This document shows, piece after piece, positions 14,594 through 27,700 of a stretch of 64,000 nucleotides of DNA; position 1 is the first letter of the stretch, and each line of letters opens with the position of its first letter. Position numbers and translations under genes: made by a program. This DNA is from Petrolisthes cinctipes (lineage: Eukaryota; Arthropoda; Malacostraca; Decapoda; Porcellanidae). The notes beneath the pieces are model-generated. The model saw nothing but the letters and a program-made list of their open reading frames with translations, was not told the origin of the DNA and did no database searches. Location of the stretch: contig JAWQEG010000486.1 of assembly GCA_033782935.1 (NCBI GenBank), positions 1,240,001-1,304,000 on the forward strand. The letters are read 5' to 3'.

Positions 14594-17500
14594 GCATGTA
14601 CAGATTGCTTCTGGGACCCCAAAATATCGAATTTTCGGGTGTTTAGGGCCAGAATTTAAGATATAAATGGGTACAGAAAATGCATGCACATATCGACTTT
14701 TGGGCACCTAAAAGATCGATTTTCAGTATGTTTTTGGCCTGTATTTTGAAAATACTCTAACACGGAGTAGGCATGTACAGATCGCTTCTGGGACCCCTAA
14801 ATATCTAATTTTCGGGTGTTTTGGGACTGAATTTGAGATATTGACTTTTTGGCACCTAAAATATCGATTTTTAGCATGTTTTTAGCCTATATTTTAAAAA
14901 TATTCTAATACTGAGAAGGCATGTACAGATCGCTCCTGGGACCCCTAAATATCGAATTTTCGGGTGTTTTGAGCTTGAATTTGAGATATAAACGAGTACA
15001 GAAGATGCATGCACATATCGACTTTTGGGCACCTAAAATATCGATTTTGAGCATGTTTTGAGCCTATATTTTGAAAACATTCTAGCACTGAGTTGGCATG
15101 TACAGATCGCTTCTGGGACCCTTAAATATCGAATTTTCGGGTGTTTTCGGCCTGAATTTGAGATATCGCCTTTACGCACCTAAAATATCGATTTTTTGCA
15201 TGTTTTGAGCCTTTATTTTGAAAATATTCTGATACTGAGTAGGCATGTACAGATCGCTTCTGGGACCCCTAAATATCGAATTTTCGGGTGTTTTGAGCTT
15301 GAATTTGAGATATAAACGAGTACAGAAGATGCATGCACATATCGACTTTTGGGCACCTAAAATATCGATTTTGAGCATGTTTTGAGCCTATATTTTGAAA
15401 ACATTCTAGCACTGAGTAGGCATGTACAGATCGCTTCTGGGACCCAAAAATATTGAATTTTCGGGTGTTTAGGGCCAGAATTTGAGATATAAACTTGTAC
15501 AGAAAATGCATGCACATATCGACTTTTGGGCACCTAAAAGATCGATTTTCAGTATGTTTTTGGCCTGTATTTTGAAAATACTCTAACACGGAGTAGGCAT
15601 GTACAGATCGCTTCTGGGACCCCTAAATATCGAAGTTTCTGGTGTTTTGGGACTGAATTTGAGATATTGACTTTTTGGCACCTAAAATATCGATTTTTAG
15701 CATGTTTTTAGCCTATATTTTGAAAATATTCTAATACTGAGTAGGCATGTACGGATCGCTCCTGGGACCCAAAAATATTGAATTTTCGGGTGTTTAGGGC
15801 CAGAATTTGAGATATAAACGGGTACAGAAAATGCATGCACATATCGACTTTTGGGCACCTAAAAGATCGATTTTCAGTATGTTTTTGGCCTGTATTTTGA
15901 AAATACTCTAACACGGAGTAGGCATCTACAGATCGCTTCTGGGACCCCTAAATATCGAATTTTCGTGTGTTTTGGGCCTTAATTTGAGATATCGACTTTT
16001 TGGCACCTAAAATATCGAGTTTTAGCATGTTTTTATCCTATATTTTGAAAATATTCTAGCACTGAGTAGGCATGTACAGATTGCTTCTGGGACCCCAAAA
16101 TATTGAATTTTCGGGTGTTTAGGGCCAGAATTTGAGATATAAACGGGTACAGAAGATGCATGCACATATTGACTTTTGGGCACCTAAAATATCGATTTTC
16201 AGCATGTTTTGGGCCTGAATTTTGAAAATACTCTAACACGGAGTAGGCATGTACAGATTGCTTCTGGAACCCCAAAATATCGAATTTTCGGGTGTTTATG
16301 GCCAGAATTTAAGATATAAATGGGTACAGAAGATGCATGCACATATTGACTTTGGGCATCTAAAATATCGATTCTCAGCATGTTTTTGGGCATGTATTTT
16401 GAAAATACTCTAACACGGAGTAGGCATGTACAGATCGCTTCTGGGACCCCAAAATATCGAATTTTCGGGTGTTTTGGGCCTGAATTTGAGATATCGCCTT
16501 TACGCACCTAAAATATCGATATTTAGCATGTTTTGAGCCTATATTTTGAAAATATTCTAGCACTGAGTAGGCATGTACAGATCGCTTCTGAGACCCCAAA
16601 ATATCGAATTTTCTGGTGTTTTGAGCCTGAATTTGAGATATAAACGAGTACAGAAGATGCATGCACATATTGACTTTGGGCATCTAAAATATCGATTTTC
16701 AGCATGTTTTTCGGCATGTATTTTGAAAATACTCTAACACGGAGTAGGCATGTACAGATCGCTTCTGGGACCCCAAAATATCGAATTTTCGGGTGTTTTG
16801 AGCCTGAATTTGAGATATAAACGGGTACTGAAGATGCATGCACATATCGACTTATGGGCACCTAAAAGATCTATTTTGAGCATGTTATGGGCCTGTATTT
16901 TGAAAATACTCTAACACCGAGTAGGCATGTACAGATTGCTTCTGGGACCCCTAAATATCGAATTTTCGGGTGTTTAGGGCCAGAATTAGAGATATAAACG
17001 GGTACAGAAGATTCATGCACATATCGACTTTTGGGCACCTAAAAGATCGATTTTCAGTATGTTTTTGGCCTGTATTTTGAGAATACTCTAACACGGAGTA
17101 GGCATCTACAGATCGCTTCTGGGACCCCTAAATATCGAATTTTCGGGTGTTTTTGGCCTTAATTTGAGATATCGACTTTTTGGCACCTAAAATATCGATT
17201 TTTAGCATGTTTTTATCCTATATTTTGAAAATATTCTAGCACTGAGTAGGCATGTACAGATTGCTTCTGGGACCCCAAAATATTGAATTTTCGGGTGTTT
17301 AGGGCCAGAATTTGAGATATAAACGGGTACAGAAGATGCATGCACATATTGACTTTTGGGTACCTAAAACATCGATTTTGAGCATGTTTTGGGCCTTTAT
17401 TTTGTAAATACTCTAACACGGAGAAGGCATGTACAGATCGCTTCTGGGACCCCAAAATATCGAATTTTCGGGGGTTTTGGGCCTGAATTTGAGATATCGC

Positions 17501-20228
17501 CTTTACGCACCTAAATTATCGATTTTTAGCATGTTTTGAGACTATATTTTGAAAATATTCTAGCACTGAGTAGGCATGTACAGATCGCTTCTGGGACACC
17601 TAAATATCGAATTTTCGGGTGTTTTGAGCTTGAATTTGAGATATAAACGAGTACAGAAGATGCATGCACATATCGACTTTTGGGCACCTAAAATATCGAT
17701 TTTCAGCATGTTTTGGGCCTGAATTTTGAAAATACTCTAACACGGAGTAGGCATGTACAGATTGCTTCTGGGACCCCAAAATATCGAATTTTCGGGTGTT
17801 TAGGGCCAGAATTTAAGATATAAATGGGTACAGAAAATGCATGCACATATCGACTTTTGGGCACCTAAAAGATCGATTTTCAGTATGTTTTTGGCCTGTA
17901 TTTTGAAAATACTCTAACACGGAGTAGGCATGTACAGATCGCTTCTGGGACCCCTAAATATCGAATTTTCGGGTGTTTTGGGACTGAATTTGAGATATTG
18001 ACTTTTTGGCACCTAAAATATCGATTTTTAGCATGTTTTTAGCCTATATTTTAAAAATATTCTAATACTGAGAAGGTATGTACAGATCGCTCCTGGGACC
18101 CCTAAATATCGAATTTTCGGGTGTTTTGAGCTTGAATTTGAGATATAAACGAGTACAGAAGATGCATGCACATATCGACTTTTGGGCACCTAAAATATCG
18201 ATTTTGAGCATGTTTTGAGCCTATATTTTGAAAACATTCTAGCACTGAGTTGGCATGTACAGATCGCTTCTGGTACCCTTAAATATCGAATTTTCGGGTG
18301 TTTTCGGCCTGAATTTGAGATATCGCCTTTACGCACCTAAAATATCGATTTTTTGCATGTTTTGAGCCTTTATTTTGAAAATATTCTGATACTGAGTAGG
18401 CATGTACAGATCGCTTCTGGGACCCCTAAATATCGAATTTTCGGGTGTTTTGAGCTTGAATTTGAGATATAAACGAGTACAGAAGATGCATGCACATATC
18501 GACTTTTGGGCACCTAAAATATCGATTTTGAGCATGTTTTGAGCCTATATTTTGAAAACATTCTAGCACTGAGTAGGCATGTACAGATCGCTTCTGGGAC
18601 CCAAAAATATTGAATTTTCGGGTGTTTAGGGCCAGAATTTGAGATATAAACGGGTACAGAAAATGCATGCACATATCGACTTTTGGGCACCTAAAAGATC
18701 GATTTTCAGTATGTTTTTGGCCTGTATTTTGAAAATACTCTAACACGGAGTAGGCATGTACAGATCGCTTCTGGGACCCCTAAATATCGAAGTTTCGGGT
18801 GTTTTGGGACTGAATTTGAGATATTGACTTTTTGGCACCTAAAATATCGATTTTTAGCATGTTTTTAGCCTATATTTTGAAAATATTCTAATACTGAGTA
18901 GGCATGTACAGATCGCTCCTGGGACCCAAAAATATTGAATTTTCGGGTGTTTAGTGCCAGAATTTGAGATATAAACGGGTACATAAAATGCATGCACATA
19001 TCGACTTTTGGGCACCTAAAAGATCGATTTTCAGTATGTTTTTGGCCTGTATTTTGAAAATACTCTAACACGGAGTAGGCATCTACAGATCGCTTCTGGG
19101 ACCCCTAAATATCGAATTTTCGTGTGTTTTGGGCCTTAATTTGAGAAATCGACTTTTTGGCACCTAAAATATCGATTTTTAGCATGTTTTTATCCTATAT
19201 TTTGAAAATATTCTAGCACTGAGTAGGCTTGTACAGATTGCTTCTGGGACCCCAAAATATTGAATTTTCGGGTGTTTAGGGCCAGAATTTGAGATATAAA
19301 CGGGTACAGAAGATGCATGCACATATTGACTTTTGGGTACCTAAAACATCGATTTTGAGCATGTTTTGGGCCTTTATTTTGTAAATACTCTAACACGGAG
19401 TAGGCATGTACAGATCGCTTCTGGGACCCCAAAATAACGAATTTTCGGGTGTTTTGGGCCTGAATTTGAGATATCGCCTTTACGCACCTAAATTATCGAT
19501 TTTTAGCATGTTTTCAGACTATATTTTGAAAATATTCTAGCACTGAGTAGGCATGTACAGATCGCTTCTGGGACCCCTAAATATCGAATTTTCGGGTGTT
19601 TTGAGCTTGAATTTGAGATATAAACGAGAACAGAAGATGCATGCACATATCGACTTTTGGGCACCTAAAATATCGATTTTCAGCATGTTTTGGGCCTGAA
19701 TTTTGAAAATACTCTAACACGGAGTAGGCATGTACAGATCGCTTCTGGGACCCCTAGATATCGAATTTTCGGGTGTTTTGGGACTGAATTTGAGATATTG
19801 ACTTTTTGGCACCTAAAATATCGATTTTTAGCATGTTTTTAGCCTATATTTTAAAAATATTCTAATACTGAGAAGGCATGTACAGATCGCTTCTGGGACC
19901 CCTAAATATCGAATTTTCGGGTGTTTTGAGCTTGAATTTGAGATATAAACGAGTACAGAAGATGCAAGCACATATCGACTTTTGGGCACCTAAAATATCG
20001 ATTTTGAGCATGTTTTGAGCCTATATTTTGAAAACATTCTAGCACTGAGTAGGCATGTACAGATCGCTTCTGGGACCCCAAAATATCGAATTTTCGGGTG
20101 TTTTGAGCCTGAATTTGAGATATAAACGAGTATAGAAGATGCATACACATATTGACTTTCGGCACCAAAAATTTCGATTTTCAGCATGTTTTAGGCCCGA
20201 ATTTTGAAAATACTCTATCACGGAGTAG
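14594..20228 (+). repeat. 6,135-bp tandem duplication, copy 2 (one trimer shorter)
   Basis: This directly abuts copy 1. It follows copy 1 to about 20,041, including the rare spacer GATGCAAGCACAT (about 13,828 and 19,964). It then skips the equivalent of about 13,905-14,405 and rejoins, so the displacement falls from 6,136 to 5,635 bp. The loss is one A-A-B unit and leaves a perfectly formed junction monomer, as unequal exchange within the array would. Confidence 0.85.
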
Positions 20229-23200
20229 GCATGTACAGATCGCTTCTGGGACCCCAAAATATCGAATTTTCGGGTGTTTAGGGCCAGAATTTGAGATATA
20301 AACGGGTACAGAAGATCCATGCACATATCGACTTTTGGGCACCTAAAAGATCGATTTTCAGTATGTTTTTGGCCTGTATTTTGAAAATACTCTAACACGG
20401 AGTAGGCATGTACAGATTGCTTCTGGGACCCCTAAATATCGAAGTTTCGGGTGTTTTGGGACTGAATTTGAGATATCGACTTTTTGGGACTGAATTTGAG
20501 ATATCGACTTTTTGGCACCTAAAATATCGATTTTTAGCATGTTTTTAGCCTATATTTTGAAAATATTCTAGCACTGAGTAGGCATGTACAGATTGCTACT
20601 GGGACCCCAAAATATTGAATTTTCGGGTGTTTTTGAGCCTGAATTTGAGATATAAACGGGTACTGAAGATGCATGCACATATCGACTTTTTGGCCCCTAA
20701 AACATGGATTTTGAACATGTTTTGGGCGTGTATTTTGAAAATACTCTAACATGGAGTTGGCATGTACAGATCGCTTCTGGGACCCCAAAATATTGAATTT
20801 TCGGGTGTTTTGGGCCTGAATTTGAGATATCGCCTTTACGCACCTAAAATATCGATTTTTAGCATGTTTTGAGCCTATATTTTGAAAATGTTCTAGCACT
20901 GAGTAGGCATGTACAGATCGCTTCTGAGACCCCAAAATATCGAATTTTCGGGTGTTTTGAGCCTGAATATGAGATATAAACGAGTACAGAAGATGCATGC
21001 ACATATTGACTTTGGGCATGTAAAATATCGATTCTCAGCATGTTTTTGGGCATGTATTTTGAAAATACTCTAACACGGAGTAGGCATGTACAGATCGCTT
21101 CTGGGACCCCAAAATATCAAATTTTCGGGTATTTTGAGCCTGAATTTGAGATATAAACGGGTACTGAAGATGCATGCACATATCGACTTTTGGGCACCTA
21201 AAACATCGATTTTGAGCATGTTATGGGCCTATATTTTGTAAATACTCTAACACGGAGTAGGCATGTACAGATCGCTTCTGGGACCCCAAAATAACGAATT
21301 TTCGGGTGTTTAGGGCCAGAATTTAAGATATAAATGGGTACAGAAAATGCATGCACATATCGACTTTTGGGCACCTAAAAGATCGATTTTCAGTATGTTT
21401 TTGGCCTGTATTTTGAAAATACTCTAACACGGAGTAGGCATGTACAGATCGCTTCTGGGACCCCTAAATATCGAATTTTCGGGTGTTTTGGGACTGAATT
21501 TGAGATATTGACTTTTTGGCACCTAAAATATCGATTTTAAGCATGTTTTTAGCCTATATTTTAAAAATATTCTAATACTGAGAAGGCATGTACAGATCGC
21601 TCCTGGGACCCCTAAATATCGAATTTTCGGGTGTTTTGAGCTTGAATTTGAGATATAAACGAGTACAGAAGATGCATGCACATATCGACTTTTGGGCACA
21701 TAAAATATCGATTTTGAGCATGTTTTGAGCCTATATTTTGAAAACATTCTAGCACTGAGTTGGCATGTACAGATCGCTTCTGGGACCCTTAAATATCGAA
21801 TTTTCGGGTGTTTTCGGCCTGAATTTGAGATATCGCCTTTACGCACCTAAAATATCGATTTTTAGCATGTTTTGAGCCTTTATTTTGAAAATATTCTGAT
21901 ACTGAGTAGGCATGTACAGATCGCTTCTGGGACCCCTAAATATCGAATTTTCGGGTGTTTTGAGCTTGAATTTGAGATATAAACGAGTACAGAAGATGCA
22001 TGCACATATCGACTTTTGGGCACCTAAAATATCGATTTTGAACATGTTCTGAGCCTATATTTTGAAAACATTCTAGCACTGAGTAGGCATGTACAGATCG
22101 CTTCTGGGACCCAAAAATATTGAATTTTCGGGTGTTTAGGGCCAGAATTTGAGATATAAACGGGTACAGAAAATGCATGCACATATCGACTTTTGGGCAC
22201 CTAAAAGATCGATTTTCAGTATGTTTTTAGCCTGTATTTTGAAAATACTCTAACACGGAGTAGGCATGTACAGATCGCTTCTGGGACCCCTAAATATCGA
22301 ATTTTCGGGTGTTTTGGGCCTTAATTTGAGATATCGACTTTTTGGCACCTAAAATATCGATTTTTAGCATGTTTTTATCCTATATTTTGAAAATATTCTA
22401 GCACTGAGTAGGCATGTACAGATTGCTTCTGGGACCCCAAAATATTGAATTTTCGGGTGTTTAGGGCCAGAATTTGAGATATAAACGGGTACAGAAAATG
22501 CATGCACATATCGACTTTTGGGCACCTAAAAGATCGATTTTCAGTATGTTTTTGGCCAGTATTTTGAAAATACTCTAACACGGAGTAGGCATCTACAGAT
22601 CGCTTCTTGGACCCCTAAATATCGAATTTTCGGGTGTTTTGGGCCTTAATTTGAGATATCGACTTTTTGGCACCTAAAATATCGATTTTTAGCATGTTTT
22701 TATCCTATATTTTGAAAATATTCTAGCACTGAGTAGGCATGTACAGATTGCTTCTGGGACCCCAAAATATTGAATTTTCGGGTGTTTAGGGCCAGAATTT
22801 GAGATAAAAACGGGTACAGAAGATGCATGCACATATTGACTTTTGGGTACCTAAAACATCGATTTTGAGCATGTTTTGGGCCTTTATTTTGTAAATACTC
22901 TAACATGGAGTAGGCATGTACAGATCGCTTCTGGGACCCCAAAATATCGAATTTTCGGGTGTTTTGGGCCTGAATTTGAGATATCGTCTTTACGCACCTA
23001 AATTATCGATTTTTAGCATGTTTTGAGACTATATTTTGAAAATATTCTAGCACTGTGTAGGCATGTACAGATCGCTTCTGGGACCCCTAAATATCGAATT
23101 TTCGGGTGTTTTGAGCTTGAATTTGAGATATAAACGAGTACAGAAGATGCATGCACATATCGACTTTTGGGCACCTAAAATATCGATTTTCAGCATGTTT

Positions 23201-24762
23201 TGGGCCTGAATTTTGAAAATACTCTAACACGGAATAGGCATGTACAGATCGCTTCTGGGACCCCAAAATATCGAATTTTCGGGTGTTTAGGGCCAGAATT
23301 TAAGATATAAACGGGTACAGAAAATGCATGCACATATCGACTTTTAGGCACCTAAAAGATCGATTTTCAGTATGTTTTTGGCCTGTATTTTGAAAATACT
23401 CTAACACGGAGTAGGCATGTAGAGATCGCTTCTGGGACCCCTAAATATCGAATTTTCGGGTGTTTTGGGACTGAATTTGAGATATTGACTTTTTGGCACG
23501 TAAAATATCGATTTTAGCATGTTTTTAGCCTATATTTTAAAAATATTCTAATACTGAGAAGGCATGTACAGATCGCTCCTGGGACCCCTAAATATCGAAT
23601 TTTCGGGCGTTTTGAGCTTGAATTTGAGATATAAACGAGTACAGAAGATGCATGCACATATCGACTTTTGGGCACCTAAAATATCGATTTTGAGCATGTT
23701 TTGAGCCTATATTTTGAAAACATTCTAGCACTGAGTTGGCATGTACAGATCGCTTCTGGGACCCTTAAATATCGAATTTTCGGGTGTTTTCGGCCTGAAT
23801 TTGAGATATCGCCCTTACGCACCTAAAATATCGATTTTTTGCATGTTTTGAGCCTTTATTTTGAAAGTATTCTGATACTGAGTAGGCATATACAGATCGC
23901 TTCTGGGACCCCTAAATATCGAATTTTCGGGTGTTTTGAGCTTGAATTTGAGATATAAACGAGTACAGAAGATGCATGCACATATCGACTTTTGGGCACC
24001 TAAAATATCGATTTTGAGCATGTTTTGAGCCTATATTTTGAAAACATTCTAGTACTGAGTAGGCATGTACAGATCGCTTCTGGGACCCAAAAATATTGAA
24101 TTTTCGGGTGTTTAGGGCCAGAATTTGAGATATAAACGGGTACAGAAAATGCATGCACATATCGACTTTTGGGCACCTAAAAGACCGATTTTCAGTATGT
24201 AATGGCCTGTATTTTGAAAATACTCTAACACGGAGTAGGCATGTACAGATCGCTTCTGGGACCCCTAAATATCGAAGTTTCGGGTGTTTTGGGACTGAAT
24301 TTGAGATATTGACTTTTTGGCACCTAAAATATCGATTTTTAGCATGTTTTTAGCCTATATTTTGAAAATATTCTAATACTGAGTAGGCATGTACAGATCG
24401 CTTCTGGGACCCCTAAATATCATATTTTCGGGTGTTTTGAGCTTGAATTTGAGATATAAACGAGTACAGAAGATGCATGCACATATCGACTTTTGGGCAC
24501 CTAAAATATCGATTTTGAGCATGTTTTGAGCCTATATTTTGAAAACATTCTAGCACTGAGTTGGCATGTACAGATCGCTTCTGGGACCCTTAAATATCGA
24601 TTTTTCGGGTGTTTTCGGCCTGAATTTGAGATATCGCCTTTACGCACCTAAAATATCGATTTTTTGCATGTTTTTGAGCCTATATTTTGAAAATATTCTA
24701 ATACTGAGTAGGCATATACAGATCGCTTCTGGGACCCCTAAATATCGAATTTTTGGGTGTTT
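15470..24762 (+). repeat. 9.3-kb unit of the large tandem duplication, copy 1
   Basis: This 9,292-bp stretch is repeated immediately to its right. Landmarks correspond at 15,708/25,000 and 16,523/25,815 (9,292 bp), at 18,329/28,093 and 19,190/28,954 (9,764 bp), and at 20,534/30,799 through 24,640/34,905 (10,265 bp). The displacement grows because this copy lacks two segments present in the other: 472 bp (B-A-B) near 16.97 kb and 501 bp (A-A-B) near 20.04 kb. It overlaps most of copy 2 of the 6.1-kb pair, so the duplications are nested. Confidence 0.87.
20406..20581 (+). repeat. B monomer with 28-bp internal duplication, third locus
   Basis: The 28-bp duplication is seen as two successive GGGACTGAATTTGAGATATC blocks. 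This locus lies in copy 1 of the large tandem duplication, and its partner is at 30,671-30,846. Confidence 0.87.
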
Positions 24763-27700
24763 AGGGCCAGAATTTGAGATATAAACTTGTACAGAAAATG
24801 CATGCACATATCGACTTTTGGGCACCTAAAAGATCGATTTTCAGTATGTTTTTGGCCTGTATTTTGAAAATACTCTAACACGGAGTAGGCATGTACAGAT
24901 CGCTTCTGGGACCCCTAAATATCGAAGTTTCTGGTGTTTTGGGACTGAATTTGAGATATTGACTTTTTGGCACCTAAAATATCGATTTTTAGCATGTTTT
25001 TAGCCTATATTTTGAAAATATTCTAATACTGAGTAGGCATGTACAGATCGCTCCTGGGACCCAAAAATATTGAATTTTCGGGTGTTTAGGGCCAGAATTT
25101 GAGATATAAACGGGTACAGAAAATGCATGCACATATCGACTTTTGGGCACCTAAAAGATCGATTTTCAGTATGTTTTTGGCCTGTATTTTGAAAATACTC
25201 TAACACGGAGTAGGCATCTACAGATCGCTTCTGGGACCCCTAAATATCGAATTTTCGTGTGTTTTGGGCCTTAATTTGAGATATCGACTTTTTGGCACCT
25301 AAAATATCGATTTTTAGCATGTTTTTATCCTATATTTTGAAAATATTCTAGCACTGAGTAGGCATGTACAGATTGCTTCTGGGACCCCAAAATATTGAAT
25401 TTTCGGGTGTTTAGGGCCAGAATTTGAGATATAAACGGGTACAGAAGATGCATGCACATATTGACTTTTGGGCACCTAAAATATCGATTTTCAGCATGTT
25501 TTGGGCCTGAATTTTGAAAATACTCTAACACGGAGTAGGCATGTACAGATTGCTTCTGGGACCCCAAAATATCGAATTTTCGGGTGTTTATGGCCAGAAT
25601 TTAAGATATAAATGGGTACAGAAGATGCATGCACATATTGACTTTGGGCATCTAAAATATCGATTCTCAGCATGTTTTTGGGCATGTATTTTGAAAATAC
25701 TCTAACACGGAGTAGGCATGTACAGATCGCTTCTGGGACCCCAAAATATCGAATTTTCGGGTGTTTTGGGCCTGAATTTGAGATATCGCCTTTACGCACC
25801 TAAAATATCGATATTTAGCATGTTTTGAGCCTATATTTTGAGAATATTCTAGCACTGAGTAGGCATGTACAGATCGCTTCTGAGACCCCAAAATATCGAA
25901 TTTTCTGGTGTTTTGAGCCTGAATTTGAGATATAAACGAGTACAGAAGACGCATGCACATATTGACTTTGGGCATCTAAAATATCGATTTTCAGCATGTT
26001 TTTCGGCATGTATTTTGAAAATACTCTAACACGGAGTAGGCATGTACAGATCGCTTCTGGGACCCCAAAATATCGAATTTTCGGGTGTTTTGAGCCTGAA
26101 TTTGAGATATAAACGGGTACTGAAGATGCATGCACATATCGACTTATGGGCACCTAAAAGATCGATTTTGAGCATGTTATGTGCCTGTATTTTGAAAATA
26201 CTCTAACACCGAGTAGGCATGTACAGATTGCTTCTGGGACCCCTAAATATCGAATTTTCGGGTGTTTTGGGACTGAATTTGAGATATCGACTTTTTGGCC
26301 CCTAAAATATCGATTTTTAGCATGTTTTTAGCCTATATTTTGAAAATATTTTAGCATTGAGTTGGCATGTACAGATTGCTTCTGGGACCCCAAAATATTG
26401 AATTTTCGGGTGATTTGAGCTTGAATTTGAGATATAAACGAGTACGGAAGATGCATGCACATATCGACTTTTGGGCACCTAAAATATCGATTTTGAGCAT
26501 GATTTGAGCCTGTATTTTGAAAACATTCTAGCACTGAGTAGGCATGTACAGATCGCTTCTGGGACCCTTAAATATTGAATTTTCGGGTGTTTTCGGACTG
26601 AATTTGAGATATCGCATTTACGCACCTAAAATATCGATTTTTAGCATGTTTTGAGCCTATATTTTGAAAATATTCTAATACTGAGTAGGCATGTACAGAT
26701 CGCTTATGGGACCCCTAAATATCGAATTTTCGGGTGTTTAGGGCCAGAATTAGAGATATAAACGGGTACAGAAGATTCATGCACATATCGACTTTTGGGC
26801 ACCTAAAAGATCGATTTTCAGTATGTTTTTGGCCTGTATTTTGAGAATACTCTAACACGGAGTAGGCATCTACAGATCGCTTCTGGGACCCCTAAATATC
26901 GAATTTTCGGGTGTTTTGGGCCTTAATTTGAGATATCGACTTTTTGGCACCTAAAATATCGATTTTTAGCATGTTTTTATCCTATATTTTGAAAATATTC
27001 TAGCACTGAGTAGGCATGTACAGATTGCTTCTGGGACCCAAAAATATTGAATTTTCGGGTGTTTAGGGCCAGAATTTGAGATATAAACGGGTACAGAAGA
27101 TGCATGCACATATTGACTTTTGGGTACCTAAAACATCGATTTTGAGCATGTTTTGGGCCTTTATTTTGTAAATACTCTAACACGGAGAAGGCATGTACAG
27201 ATCGCTTCTGGGACCCCAAAATATCGAATTTTCGGGGGTTTTGGGCCTGAATTTGAGATATCGCCTTTACGCACCTAAATTATCGATTTTTAGCATGTTT
27301 TGAGACTATATTTTGAAAATATTCTAGCACTGAGTAGGCATGTACAGATCGCTTCTGGGACACCTAAATATCGAATTTTCGGGTGTTTTGAGCTTGAATT
27401 TGAGATATAAACGAGTACAGAAGATGCATGCACATATCGACTTTTGGGCACCTAAAATATCGATTTTCAGCATGTTTTGGGCCTGAATTTTGAAAATACT
27501 CTAACACGGAGTAGGCATGTACAGATTGCTTCTGGGACCCCAAAATATCGAATTTTCGGGTGTTTAGGGCCAGAATTTAAGATATAAATTGGTACAGAAA
27601 ATGCATGCACATATCGACTTTTGGGCACCTAAAAGATCGATTTTTAGCATGTTTTTGGCCTGTATTTTGAAAATACTCTAACACGGAGTAGGCATGTACA

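Noticed and set aside
24153..24353. Plus-strand frames of 60-97 codons (for example near 24.2, 34.4, 38.0 and 55.8 kb)
   Set aside because: These also repeat with the array and open only where small indels or substitutions remove a recurrent stop. Copies elsewhere in the array are closed.
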